Assembly: GCA_036365515.1 (NCBI GenBank)
Contig: CM070873.1
Span: 229,043,876 to 229,107,875, forward strand
Length of the DNA: 64,000 bases
DNA from: Torymus aiolomorphi
Taxonomy: Eukaryota > Arthropoda > Insecta > Hymenoptera > Torymidae
Reading direction: 5' to 3'
In this document: positions 47,585 through 59,589 of the stretch, one piece after another
How the letters are laid out: every line of letters starts with the position of its first letter
How positions within the stretch are numbered: position 1 is the first letter of the stretch
Notes under the pieces: model-generated
Told to the model about the DNA's origin: nothing
Seen by the model: only the letters and a program-made list of their open reading frames with translations
Database searches by the model: none
Position numbers and translations under genes: made by a program

Positions 47585-50500
47585 TCATTTATATCGTCCA
47601 ATGTAACCAAAGTTTATATTACTGCAAATACATTAAATTTCTTAATGTTGCCATATAAATAGTTACACGTTAATCAATAATGAATTAAACTACTATAAAT
47701 TTTAAAGTATTACTTGATCTACCAAAACTTACCTAAATATATCAAGAATTTTTTCATATACTATTTCTGTAGCGTTCATACCCCATAGAAAATCAGTATG
47801 ACTGAAAGAATTCTTGACGTCATATAAACCTAATTTGTTTGGTAATTGCTCATAATAATACCGGGCGTCCTAAATTAAATGGCTATCAATATTCAGTTAT
47901 TTCGTGAATTAAATTAAATAGCGGGCATAAATTCCAATAAGCTTTTAGTAAAAAGTTGTTAGTACTATTACCTGTGCGGTGGTTATTACATCATTATCAG
48001 AAAAAAATACTGCCACAGGTACTTTAATTTTCTTCAAGTCATATCTCGGCGGCATTGTGTTATTATAAATTTCAAAATTTAAGATTGATCCGTAGTCGAA
48101 ATTTCGAAATTCATTAACTGCCATTTGTTGAAACCAATGAATTATTAACTTTACTGATGTACCACTTGGAGCCTTTCTCATGTATAGTGGTACTCTTATC
48201 TTATAAAGAAATGTTCAATGTTTAAAACCAAACATCTAACTAAATTTTAGGTTTGTATAAGTGCATTTTATACTTAAATTAGATTTACTTCAAAAATAAT
48301 TATATAATTGTTACTCACATAATCCATTTGTCCGGGATTGTAGCCCATTATATGAAAAAGTAAATTACTACAAATTCGTTTCCCGATCACTGGTATGGTG
48401 CAGACATGATTTGCAAAGAAATCCCAAAAAATATTTTGTGGCATAAATTCATGAATACCAAACCATCCACAGAATTTCTGTATGAAAGGAGAAAAGCTTA
48501 TTGTATAAAATTGTAGATCTGATCATGTAAACAAATCATATATAGCTCTGTATATCAATAATCAAATTATATAATAATTCACGTGAAATTAATAGTACAA
48601 TTAATTTTGTATAATTAACACTTTGTTATAAACAATACTAAAGTATGTTGTTATAAGAATAGAAATAGAAATAAATAATGAAAAAGTATTAAATAAATTT
48701 TCATGTTGCTATAATACTAAAGAAACCTATGCATGAAAGAATTCTTATTTTAATTTTATTCTAAAGCATAAATCTTTAGTGTTTTTTAAAACTATATATT
48801 ATTTATAATATATGAGTCAAACCTGGAATCCTGTTCGATGTGCAGCTAAAAATTTTATTAGTGGCTGTTTAATATGTTTTTCATAAGTTGCTGGGCTTAG
48901 TGCAATTGTAGCTCTAATGTTTTTGGCGATCATTGGTTTTTGTGAAGCCATAACAGAAAATGTTGTTACACCCATCGAGTGACCAATGTAAAACAATGTA
49001 CTATTGGTTATATTTACTATATACGTTATTACTGCAGGGACGTCGTAGATTCCTTGTTCGTGCCAACTTTATATAAAATAAATTAAAAAATTTGAAGAAT
49101 TAATTTTAAGATAGTTTATAAGCGATAAATTACCGATGGAAATGAATGTGAATCATATCGAAACCAATTTTTAAACTTACGTAAAATTCCAGAATTCCAC
49201 ATCTGCAGTAGAAAGTAATTTATGTTTTTTTGAATAAGTATTGCCTCTTGCATTTCCCAGCCAGACGTCATAACCTTGGTCTGATAAAATAAAAGCTGAA
49301 ATTTATTATTATTGTTATTATTATTGCTTAAATGAATTGAACTTACAGATCAAGTATTTTTCAAATTGATCTCATAATTAGAAATAAGTATATACAAAAA
49401 GATAAATAAAAAAAAAAAAAAATTAAAATAGAATTGAAATCATTTAAATATAATATTCATAATTAAGAATAAAAATATATGTTTTCGTCATATTAGGCAT
49501 AAAGTGTAACTTTATTAGTTTAATTTAAATTTAACTCTAACGCCCGCAAAAGTAAATGAACATTTTCCCGTAATATAATTTTCTTTAATAGTAGTCACAT
49601 TATCCAAACTTACGAAGAGCTCTATTTCTACCATTCTTTAACCAATCTAGTGAACTCGAACAAAGTCCATGCTGTAAATATACTGGAATAGAACCAGGAC
49701 GGCTTGGTATTCGATGAACAGTCAACAAATACCCATCTTCGGTCGTAACTGTATGCGCCTCCACAGCATATCCTTCATTTTTGATAAAACTTTCCTAAAA
49801 ATAATCATACAAAGACTCGTAAGGTTTGATAATAAAAATCTTTTTCGATGAATGTGAATAGTATTAATTTGAACGGAGATCACAGATTTAGCGCTAATCG
49901 GCGTTATACCAAAGCCCTGTGATACCGGAATTTCAGGAATTAGGTGTAATATATACAATGTATTAGCATTATAGATAAAAGTATGCCCAGTAGCCTCGTG
50001 CTTAGAGTGTACGACTTTTGTCCGGGTGAATCGAATCCTAACTCCAGTACATCACTTATTTTTTAAGTTTTTCCGAGATCCATAATTCTATTATATCACG
50101 AAAATGACGAGTCAAATAAACATTTTTGTTACTATGGCTTACTTCTACAACAAGATATTGTGATATTAACTAAATTATTTTCTCTTCTGAATATTTTCAT
50201 TTTTATCATACTGTTTATATACTGCTAACTATGTAAAAAATAAGGTATTTTCAATAACTTAAAATTTTAATAAAACAGTTTCTTATTTACATTTTAAATT
50301 CAACTTCTTTTTAGTTAAGTCTAAAATTTAAACAAATGTAATTAATAAACTTGAAAAGAGTAGTTTATAAAACCTTTAATCTTATAATAATTTTTAAAAG
50401 TACCTAGGTCAACTGTTATATATGATCTTAAAACTATTTTATTTTAGTTAAGATAATATTTATCATTAATTAATTAAAGCATCTAATGTTTACAAAGTAT

Positions 50501-50734
50501 TAATGTTAAAATCAAAAATAAAACTAACGATGTCATTAATTTAATTTATTAAAACTTACAGGCGTTAGATCATCCAACGATTTCTCACTAATTGTATGTA
50601 GATTATAAAGAAGTATAAGCACGAGCATTATACTAATGACATGTTTCAATGTTATCTGGAAATCAAATAAAATTTTGTATAAAGTAATAAAGTATATAAT
50701 ATCACATATATTAGTGTAGTACCTGTATAGCCAT
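47585..50734 (-). CDS. Acid lipase (lipase 3-like, alpha/beta hydrolase), nine exons
   Basis: Exons on the minus strand are 50723-50734, 50560-50655, 49614-49794, 49181-49280, 48823-49066, 48319-48477, 47972-48199, 47733-47869 and 47585-47621. All introns are GT-AG and all phases agree, giving 397 residues. The first ~24 residues form a hydrophobic signal peptide or anchor ([15 protein letters not shown]). The order is that of the neutral/acid lipase family, which hydrolyses triglycerides or cholesteryl esters in lysosomes or after secretion: [14 protein letters not shown], the oxyanion HG motif ([10 protein letters not shown]), [12 protein letters not shown], the nucleophile elbow GHSMG (Ser160), the acid in FSDNDV (about Asp334) and the base in FSHTDF (His364). 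The catalytic triad is complete and the length is usual for the family. The last exon is out of frame relative to the partial duplicate at 56.8-59.5 kb: the other frame stays open 18 codons further, to a TGA at 47530-47532 next to AATAAA. The C-terminus here may therefore be shortened. Confidence 0.9.
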
Positions 50735-51427
50735 ATTAATGTACAATGATAAAATATTTTTATTGCAAGATAAACTAATAATTAACGTTCTTGAAAGACT
50801 GTTGTTTACTAATTATGTACTAGAAGATTTACTTTCCTTTATATGTAAGTCGTACAATGAACACTCAAGCGTATTTGCATCCATTAGCTATTCTTAACCT
50901 CTTCGACATTAAGATACATGATGATATTATACATATAAGTATATTTTATTTTAAACTACCTAATAATAAAAGTGATTATAAAAGATTTAAAATAATGTCG
51001 TCACTACAGAGAATAATCTTTTGTACAGTAATCTTTAAATATTAACACTATATTATTGATATTATATTATCACAAACAGATAACGAAAGTTCGTAACACA
51101 CTTAAGAGCATAGTCTCACTACAGTTTGTTTCTGTTAGATCACAAGTTGATGACTGCCAGACCGCGTTTCTACAAGATAATGATTTATCTTTTCGTAGAT
51201 ATTACAAGATATTATAAATGCTTTCCTAATTTAGGAGTAAAATTGGTAATTGCTAAAATACGTTAAATGAAAAAAGTTTAAAATATAAAAACGATATGTT
51301 ATGTGACTGAAGTTCCGTTGTTCGTGTAATTCAGCGAAACGGAATTATTTGTATATTCAAGCGAATTTATTTATTCAAGTTTTGTAAAGCGTGAAACATT
51401 CGATTAGTCTCACAATCGAATTCGCGA
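50735..51427. other. Upstream region of the lipase gene, AT-rich
   Basis: Separates the lipase start from the small open exon candidate on the other strand. I see no clear TATA or initiator element. The short open frame at 50857-51045 has no domain. Confidence 0.35.
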
Positions 51428-51541
51428 ATGAATCGACACATAGTGACGACTTTGGACGAAGTGAACGCCGAGGCATTTTCTCAAGATTTTATAGCGCAAT
51501 ACCTTCTCCTAACTTTGTCGCGCGACAAAAACAATTTGTTT
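51428..51541 (+). CDS. Possible first exon of an unidentified gene
   Basis: An ATG at 51428 opens a frame with coding-like composition (MNRHIVTTLDEVNAEAFSQ..., ending DKNNLF at 51541) directly followed by GTAAGC, a good donor. It lies about 700 bp from the lipase start and points away from it, so the two could share an upstream region. No continuing exon could be identified downstream, and no family is recognised. It could equally be chance. Confidence 0.25.
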
Positions 51542-53597
51542 GTAAGCTTAATATGTATGTATAGCACAATTGTAGGCAAGGTAAAAGTGCTAATAATTGG
51601 CCGCTTAGTAACGAGCAAAGATATTTTTTATCATCGTTTAAAGATCCACTGGCACTTTTTGTGCACTAGTACATAACCATAGTTCCGCGTCTTTTCAGAT
51701 TTTTCCTTCGTTTATTATCTTTGCTTAATCTCTGTTATACATAATTGTAAATAAATTACTAATAATAGGGTAGGATTTAAAATCACAAAAAAAACGAATT
51801 TTTGATTACAGATAACTAATAGTCTTTTATTTTTTTTAATTTTAATTTAAAATAAATTAATTTTCTAATTTGTTCATTTTTACCCCTCTTTTAATTTTAG
51901 ATTACAAAAGTTTATTTTTTAAATTATAATTTTATATTTAAATGGTGTCAATTTGTATAATATGACGGGTTTTATGCGCACAATAATAAGTATTCTACTT
52001 AGCATTACATCAGTGTAGACAACATATAACGTTATGAAAGCTCTGTCTTGAACGATTTTGGCGGGCGTCTGCTTGTTGACATTTATTCTGTGATTCAAAC
52101 TCAAGACTCAAGAAGACATCTCAGTCACCTCTTCTATAGTAAAACGAAAGTTACTGATAAAAGTGTTTTGAACTATTTTTTCACATATTATAATATGAAT
52201 GATAATGTAATGGAAAAGAAAGGTACTTCAAGTAGAGAAAAACATTTCTTTATCCCAAATTTAATTATTGTTAAACAAGATACCACCAACTAAAAAAATT
52301 AACAAAATACTTACAGGAATCTTTTTTCTATTTTTATTCGATTTTAATTTTGAAGCACTCACTTTGTTCCACTTGCAACTTCGAGGTGAGGTACCGACAT
52401 CAAAATTGAAAATGAATCAAATACTAAAATGGCACATGCAATTATTTATTGAAACAATTGGATGTAACTATTACATCAAATTATTAGATGTACTTATTAG
52501 ATGTATTAGATACCTCCCTCTAAAACTGCAAATGCGACAAAAGGAGCCCTTCAAAATTGAAATCGGATGAAAAATAAAAAAGATTCCCGTTTTTGTTAAC
52601 TTTTCCTTTTCACAGAGAAAACTTTGTAACGGGGAAAAAAATTTTTTGAGACAAAAAATGTTTAAAAACATGTTTTAAGACATTTGTGATAAACAGCCAT
52701 CGTGTTTGAACAAAAAAATGTTCGTGTTTGTCCTGTTCCGTACGCAAGCACGCACGCACCCACCCACCCACATACCCACACGCACGCACACGTCCATATA
52801 TAAATATACATACACTTTAGAATGTGATCTTACAACTGTACATATATATATAATATATGAATTAGTATTTTGGGACAAAACAGAAAAATCTACAAATTTA
52901 TTGATTTTTAATCACTTTGAGGCTTTTTAGCGGCCATTTTGGTACAGCCACCTTGTATTTCACTTAAATCTTATGTATATTAATTCAAAAGGACTTCTTG
53001 TGAATGAAATTCGATTAATAATTGGCAGACAGTCGAATCAGTCTAGCTTGAACAGAAAAAGAACGACCAAAATAGAAAATTCTGAATTTTTTGGTTTTCG
53101 AACGCCATTTTGGACCCGCCATGGTTGAAAAAGAAATTTTTCTGCCTTCAAGGGCAACTAAAAATCGCATCACGGTTCATGCGTTTCAGATCCCGACTAA
53201 ATACCATTTTCATAAAGACCCAATCAACTTTCAAAAATATTTTTACTTCAAAATTCATGTCATTTTTTATATAAACTTAAAATATTTATTGTTTGTAGTA
53301 ATAATTTTCAATTTTTAACTACAGCATTCGAAAGAGCGACCTTGAAAATAGTGGGGTATAATGTATCGGAAATAAAAATTCGATCGTATTATATTAATTC
53401 TTCACAGTCGAAGTTTGCGTAAAAAAACCGCTGCCAATTCATTGGCACGTAGCTTCCTCAAAATAATTTTTTGATTTCTTTTATTAAATTAAAATTCGAA
53501 AACTAAATTTTTCTGTCCTCCGGCCGGAAAGCGTCAATTTTCCAGCCGCTGCGCGAAACGAAGATGCCGCTTTCCGGCGCCGTCGAGCAGAAAAATA
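51542..53597. other. AT-rich repeat-like sequence, no gene recognised
   Basis: Contains a CA/CC-rich patch (52746-52790) and segments resembling TTAA-family interiors (CGCCATTTTGGACCCGCCAT near 53103; CAATTTTTAACTACAG near 53310, similar to the right end of the element at 12681). It is probably degenerate mobile DNA. Short open frames at 52048-52293 and 52268-52570 have no domain. Confidence 0.4.
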
Positions 53598-53727
53598 GTA
53601 TACAGACCTTGGCCAGTAAAAAAGAAAGCCTCAGATCACATGTTTGTCAACCTCGGCTTCGCCTCGGCCGACAATTACATGTGATCTGAGACATTTCTTA
53701 TTTGTACTGCCTAGGTGTGTAATATAC
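53598..53727. repeat. Short hairpin repeat with CCTCGGCTTCGCCTCGG core
   Basis: GTATACAGACC...CTCAGATCACATG is mirrored by CATGTGATCTGAG...GTATAT. The centre is a small GC-rich hairpin (CCTCGGCTTCGCCTCGG). A related design (ATCA-type stem around a GCTTCGC centre) occurs at 57089-57200. Confidence 0.7.
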
Positions 53728-53977
53728 TATTTCACGAAAAAAATTGGAAAAATTTTATGGAAAATATTAACTTGTAATTTTTTCCATGGCTATTCATTGA
53801 GGTTCCATTTGCATTTATTTGTTTGTGATTTTAATTCTTATATGAATGGAAAACAATCTTCTTCAAGTTCTATTCTTCATCAAATTTTTCTTCTTCAAGT
53901 CCACTGTCAACGGCTTCTCGTCGTACATTGGTTCGAAATAAAAACAATATTCTAAAGTTGTTCTTTGATTGTGTTTA

Positions 53978-54620
53978 CCTCAAATATTTCTGAAATTTAT
54001 GAACCAATCATTTTGCAAAAAGAACTCATCCGAGAATTATCAATAATATACCTCTACAATGAATTTTGAAGCGAATAAGACAATTTTACTCTTGTAATAG
54101 TTGAACATATAAAACTCATTTTTTTCATTTTTCAATTTTTACGTTTTTGTTAATAACAAAAGAACCGTGATAGCTAGAGAATTAATTTTTTTTTTAAATA
54201 TAGGTAATTTAATTCTCTTTCGAATGCCACCCACCCCATTTAGATACATAGAGCCGTTCTCGAGAAATTACGATATAAAAAGAAAATGAAAAAAATTTTA
54301 ACCTCAAATATCTCCGAAATTTATGGATCAAACCTTTTGCCTAAAGAACTCACTCTATTGGTATACAAAATCTACCCCTACAAAAAATTTCAAAGTGATT
54401 AAGCCAATTTTACTATAGTTATTGAACGACAAAAAAAATCAGTTTTTTTATAAATTATTTTTTTTCTGAAAAAATAATGAATAAAAAAACCTAAAAATTT
54501 AGTAAGTTATAGTACTTAATATCCTTTATAACCAAAAAAATATTCATGTTAATATCTTTTTTCAATTTCGAAATATAACCTATTTACAAAAAATTACATT
54601 TTCATCAATAACTTATGACG
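53978..54620 (+). repeat. Tandem duplication, period about 322 bp
   Basis: ACCTCAAATATTTCTGAAAT at about 53978 and ACCTCAAATATCTCCGAAAT at about 54300 begin two diverged units that continue in parallel (AAAGAACTCA..., ...AATTTTACT...). It is probably part of an old repeat. Confidence 0.65.
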
Positions 54621-54769
54621 AAATATAGCTACCGACTTTTTTTTTTTTAAATTGTAGATAATTTTATCCTACATACAGAGAATTCATGATATATAAACAA
54701 TATTTGTTCTAAATATTAAAAAAATCGAAAATAAAAATTTTGAAAATTAAAAAATGGCTATAAAAAAAA

Positions 54770-55045
54770 ATTAAATTTTACAAAAATAGAATATTGACCC
54801 CAATTGTGGAAGCAAAATCTAAAAAAATGATCACTCTCCCGTTAAAATCGGTCGAGTAGATCATGAGATATCAGCGTATACGGACATGCATACACACATA
54901 CACACACACACACACACACACATCCATACGGACATTTTCTAAAAATAGTGTATTTCGATTCCAAATTTGCTAAATAACATTTCTAAAACATTATCTCATA
55001 AACTTTTTTTTTTACTATCACAAAGCTTCCTCTAGGAGGAAGCAA
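54770..55045. repeat. Uninterrupted relative of the repeat at 7467-11860
   Basis: Contains CCCCAATTGTGGAAGCAAAATC, GTTAAAATCGGTCGAGTAGAT, GAGATATCAGCGTATACGGA, a CA tract and TACTATCACAAAGCTTCC with the hairpin GCTTCCTCTAGGAGGAAGC at about 55025. It serves as the empty-site reference that proves the three insertions in the 8.1-11.7 kb stack. The right end lacks a TTAA terminus. Confidence 0.75.
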
Positions 55046-55359
55046 TTGTGCAATTTGGGCGTTATTAGTGTTAATACAAATTATGTAAAATTATACTTGG
55101 CTTTATTTAAGTATGATAAACAATACAAAAACTGTTATTATTTACAAAAGTTAATTTTTATAAGCACTAGAAAAAGTTTGTTCATGTCACAGGCCAAAGC
55201 ACAATGATTAAGTACGTGGTCTGTGCTCAGAGCTGCTCGGACACAAAAATGTGTCGAGTACTCGGAAATCGCACTTGTAGTATTGTCGGGCGTGTTTTCA
55301 TTTTGGAAGTGCGAGTGCGTAGATACCGAACACATGGTGTACGTCACATGATACAATTA

Positions 55360-56356
55360 AGGTGTCTCGCCCAGTAGATGGACACCTACCAGTAGATGGA
55401 CGATGTTAGATAAAATTAGTTGTCATTATTTATTACAGCAGTATAAACAAAAATTTGTGTTTGTATTGGGAAGAGCTGTTCTTTATACAAATGTTATACG
55501 TTGTACAATCTTTAGGAAAAGGTTATTTATTTTGAAAAAAAATCGTTGAATGGCAGTCTCACTGCGCCGCGTGGCGACGCTCGAGATTCAGGCGCGTTCT
55601 TGTATCAAAGCGAAGCACATGGGTCTCAAGAAATACAGAAATAAAGACTCCTAAATACATTCTTCATATATATATATATATATTTAATTTTAAATAAATG
55701 TGTCTAAAATTAAAATATTTTAAAGAAAAATAAGAAGAATTGAGGTTGATCTACTGGAAGAAATTTTAGTGTCTTGCCAATAGATGAACACATTAAAAGT
55801 ACATTGGAATCGCTATTTTAAGTAAAATATAAGAATTATTAACATAATTACATGAAATATATTAAATAACAACACTTTTATATAACTAACTTTATGTTTT
55901 GAAGTGTAAACAAACAGTTTAGTAATTTCATTCATAACCCCTATTTTTGGTAATGTTACACGGTAAACTTGATGCATCAATATTTTTGTTTTTTTATTGA
56001 AAAAACTTCGTAACGATGATTGTTGTATGGATTTGTTTGCTATTATATTATCCAGTTTTCATATTTATTTGATTTACAATTGAAATTGTTATAATTTAAT
56101 CGTTCATCTACTGTCGGAGAGTCGTACATCTATTAGAGGAACTGTTCATCTACTGGTATATTGAGATATTCTATAATTTAGTATTTTATTAATAAAGTCA
56201 AATTATTTTCAAACTTTTTCGTACATTTATGAGTATTTCAAATGCTTGGAATTATCAAAATCGCTTTTGATATTAGATTTAAGAAATAATAATTTTAATA
56301 ATTTGTGATTAAACACACAGTTGTGCCTGAGTGTCCATTTACTGGGCAAGTCACCC
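55360..56356. mobile_element. 997-bp TA-flanked inverted-repeat element
   Basis: The ends are AGGTGTCTCGCCCAGTAGAT and, in reverse complement, GGGTGACTTGCCCAGTAAAT, each next to TA (55358-55359 and 56357-56358). The motif CCAGTAGATG or its complement recurs internally (55390, 55751, 56105, 56148). It has no coding capacity. It abuts the edge of the duplicated lipase 3' flank. Confidence 0.75.
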
Positions 56357-57088
56357 TATCAAATATTAATTACTTAACTGAACAGTCAGTCATTTTTTTT
56401 AAGAATACAGCACGACTATACACTCTTTAACCTCTAGAGGGACGGCCTGACCCTTTGAGGGGACAGCAGATAACTTAAAACTCCACCAGATTTGTTGGCT
56501 GTTTATATACGTAAATCATTCTTCTAGAAAATATCGAGGCCCTCTAAAGGTTAATCCATACTTGATGGCTTTGTTATTATTTCAACTTCTATCACGAAAG
56601 GGTTTAGTCGTGAAAATAGTTAAAAGTTCAAATTGTTATTTAGTTTTCTGGCACAGACTTGAAGAACTAAAGACTTGACTATTACTACTTATAAGTCATA
56701 TGTGAAGTGGCAATTGATGTATGTAGAAAATTTTATTTCTATGCTATATTGCTCATTTTTTGTTACTAAATACATTGCTAAAGCTAATAAAAATTGATAT
56801 CTTCAATCTGGTACTTTCATTGATTCAAATATTTCTTGATTATTGACATTGTTCAATTTAATCAAAGTATTTACATCACTGCAAAGAAATTAAATCAATA
56901 TGTTTTTCTTAATAATAAGTGTATATAGATTTACAAACTAAAGATTAGAATATTGTAATTGGCCAAATTTATTAACTTAAATAATATCAGTTTCTGGAAT
57001 GGCGCAAACACAAAAATATTGTATACCACTCTAACCACAAAATCATAACTTCAATATGATTATTCCGCTCTCGTGGTATAAAATACGG

Positions 57089-57200
57089 TTCGAAACTAGT
57101 GCGTAAGAAGATTTTTAGCTCATGTGACTTTTCTCACTGGCTTCGCTCGTGTGAAAACGTTACATGAGCTAAATAATCACCTTCCGCACCCGTGTCGAAA
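57089..57200. repeat. Hairpin repeat with GCTTCGC centre, inside the lipase-copy intron
   Basis: TTCGAAACTAGTGCG...AGCTCATGT pairs with ACATGAGCT...CGCACCCGTGTCGAA. The tip is CTCACTGGCTTCGCTCGTGTGA. Similar in layout to 53598-53727. Confidence 0.7.
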
Positions 57201-57214
57201 TGTACTATATTAGT

Positions 57215-57855
57215 AAATCCAAGAAACTTACAAATTTTATGTAACTCAAAAATTTTAGATTTAAAAGGCTATAACTCAAGTTCTTTACGAAGCACATGAC
57301 TGATCCAAAAAAAAATGTTCATTTTTCAATAAAGGAATAAGAAAAAAGTTCAACTTAATGGTAGAGGAAGACTGTTTTACGAAAAATTACAAAAGAGCAA
57401 AAAAAGTGTCCATTTAAGCCCTGGTAGATCGATGTGCCATGAAAAATAGCCCAGATATAAGAGTTTTTATTTTCCAATACTCAAAAAGTAAAATGTTAAA
57501 ATCTTTTAAATCTGGGCTATTTTTCATGGCATACCGATCTACCAGGGCTTAAATTGAAGCTTTTGTTATAAAGAAAAAGCTCTAAAAATTTGACAATGAT
57601 AGTAAGTGACTTTTTTTCTAGATCGAAAAACACATAAAAATACTCAAAATGAACACTTTTTTCGCTCTTTTTGTCATTTTTCGCAAAACAGTCTTCCTCT
57701 ACCATTAAGTTGAACTTTTTTTTTATTCCTTTATTGAAAAATGAACATTTTCTTTTTTGGTTCAGTCATGTGCTTCGTAAAGAACTTGAGTTATAGCCTT
57801 TTAAATCCAAAATTTTGGAGTTACATAACATTTTAAAAGTTTCTGGGATTTACTC
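57215..57855. repeat. ~640-bp palindromic element in the lipase-copy intron
   Basis: The left arm includes GTAACTCAAAAATTTTAGATT, AGTTCTTTACGAAGCACATG and CCCTGGTAGATCGATGTGCC; the right arm repeats these in reverse complement, around a short centre near 57485. Both arms carry A/T-run differences. Palindromic through most of its length, so it could form a stem of about 250 bp in the intron transcript. Confidence 0.85.
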
Positions 57856-59589
57856 ATAGATATTCTAGAATGATCAATATTAGAAGTAATTGTGAAATTT
57901 ATACTCAATTTTACGTTAAGGTGATGACGAATACAGACATACATGCCTACCTTATTGGCAACTTAATTTTATACTTTACAGGCTTAAAACAGGCCGTAAA
58001 GTATGTACTTTGCGGACACTTATGACAAAAAATAATGTTCGCCCCACGGCCTTTGCATTTTAAGGACCGAGTTGGTTCCGTAAAATATAACAGCCGTGGC
58101 CCTAAAACTACTATTTTTTGATTTTTCACATTTAGTCACGAATTTTAGAAAAAACGATTTGTCTAGCCCTCACCAATGGTATAAAAAATACCCTATTAAA
58201 TTTTCGAATGTCTCCACCCATTAGATTTTTCCAGAAATGGTTTTTAATTTCGAAATTATGGTTTGGTAATTATTACCCTACTGTATTAGTCAAAACAAAG
58301 CTTACAAATAAGTAGCCACAAATACTATTACAAAAAATGAATTTTAATAAATATATTGTGTTATAAAAAGAAAAAATAAGAACTTTATACTAAAGTAAGT
58401 CAATGATACTCTCGTATGCTTTGCATATCTCAATAAATTTAAATATAGCGGCAAAAGGCGATGATCGAGATTCTAATGGTCGTCGTGAAAACCGATAAAA
58501 CATTAAAAATAATATTACTCCGTAACTAGGTGTGCATAAATTAAAAAAAATTATGTAAAATCATTATAGTTAATATGATTTTTTCGTCTTCAATTTCAAG
58601 TATTTATCAATACTCATTCTATTAAAATAGCCGAAGAAAAAAAATTTTCATCATACCATTGCCATTACTCCAATATATGTATATAGTAAAAATCGCAAAT
58701 TTTTTACTGACAATATCACAAAAACGAAGTGGTCAATCGATTCAGGGTTTTGCATGCATATTTATTGGTACCTATATTAATTTTGTACAAAATTTCATAC
58801 GATTTCGAATACTTTTGATTGAGGTAACAATTACCTTAATCAGATTAAGGCTGGAAAATTTGAAAAATATTTCTAAAAAAATGTAATAGATGGAGTCATT
58901 CGAAAGTTTAATAGGATATTCTTTATACAATAATATCTAATAATTCTTTATATAATAATAAAATTACGTTACCGATAAAGTAGGGATCTACTTTTGTACT
59001 CCGTAAATTTTAAAATATTATAAATATCTATTATCTCAAAACTTACCTAAATATATCAAGAATTTTCGCGTATACTAAGTCTCTGGCATCAACACCCCAT
59101 AGAAAATCAGTATGACTAAATGAATTATTAACCTCATATATTCCTAATTTATTTGATAACTGTTCATAATAATGTTGTACGTCCTGAATTAATATATGGA
59201 TATCAATATTCATCGATTAACTTAAATAGTAGACATAAGTTAAAATGATTTTTATTAAAAAATTGTTAGTACTATTACCGGTGCTGTGGTTATTACATCA
59301 TTATCAGAAAAAAATACTGCCACTGGTACTTTAATTTTCTCTAAATCGTACCTTGGTGGTATTATGTTATTATACATTTTAAGATTCAATTTTGATCCGT
59401 AGTCGAAATTTCGGAATTCATTCATTGCCATTTGTTGAAACCAATGAATAATTAACTTCAATGATGTACCACTTGGAATCTTTCTCACGTATAGTGGTAC
59501 TTTTATCTTACACAAAATGTTAAATATTTCAAAATAATATGCAAATTAATAAATACAACTTATAGTAAAGTTACTTTTACTTCAGGAAG

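Larger units (their letters stand above)
56803..59506 (-). pseudogene. Partial duplicate of the acid lipase (last three exons only)
   Basis: Three exons match exons 7-9 of the complete gene: 59279-59506 (228 bp), 59047-59183 (137 bp) and 56803-56878. The first two have exactly the same lengths as in the complete gene, and splice signals are intact. They encode IKVPLYVRKIPSGTSLKLII through [32 protein letters not shown] through FSHTDFLWG, and a last exon of 24 codons ending KVPD. The acid and base residues are kept, but everything upstream is absent, including the signal peptide and the GHSMG nucleophile. It cannot be a working lipase alone. The last intron is 2168 bp against 111 bp in the complete gene and contains hairpin repeats. 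Homology to the complete gene's 3' flank continues past the stop to about 56360. Confidence 0.85.

Noticed and set aside
49985..50055. tRNA-like stretch in lipase intron 2 (GCCTCGTGCTTAGAGTG... and GAATCGAATCC)
   Set aside because: A B-box-like motif is present but the A box is poor and no cloverleaf stems form; too weak to call a tRNA or SINE.
52048..52293. 81-codon open frame on the plus strand as a second exon of the gene starting at 51428
   Set aside because: No acceptor in the needed phase could be matched with confidence and no domain is visible.
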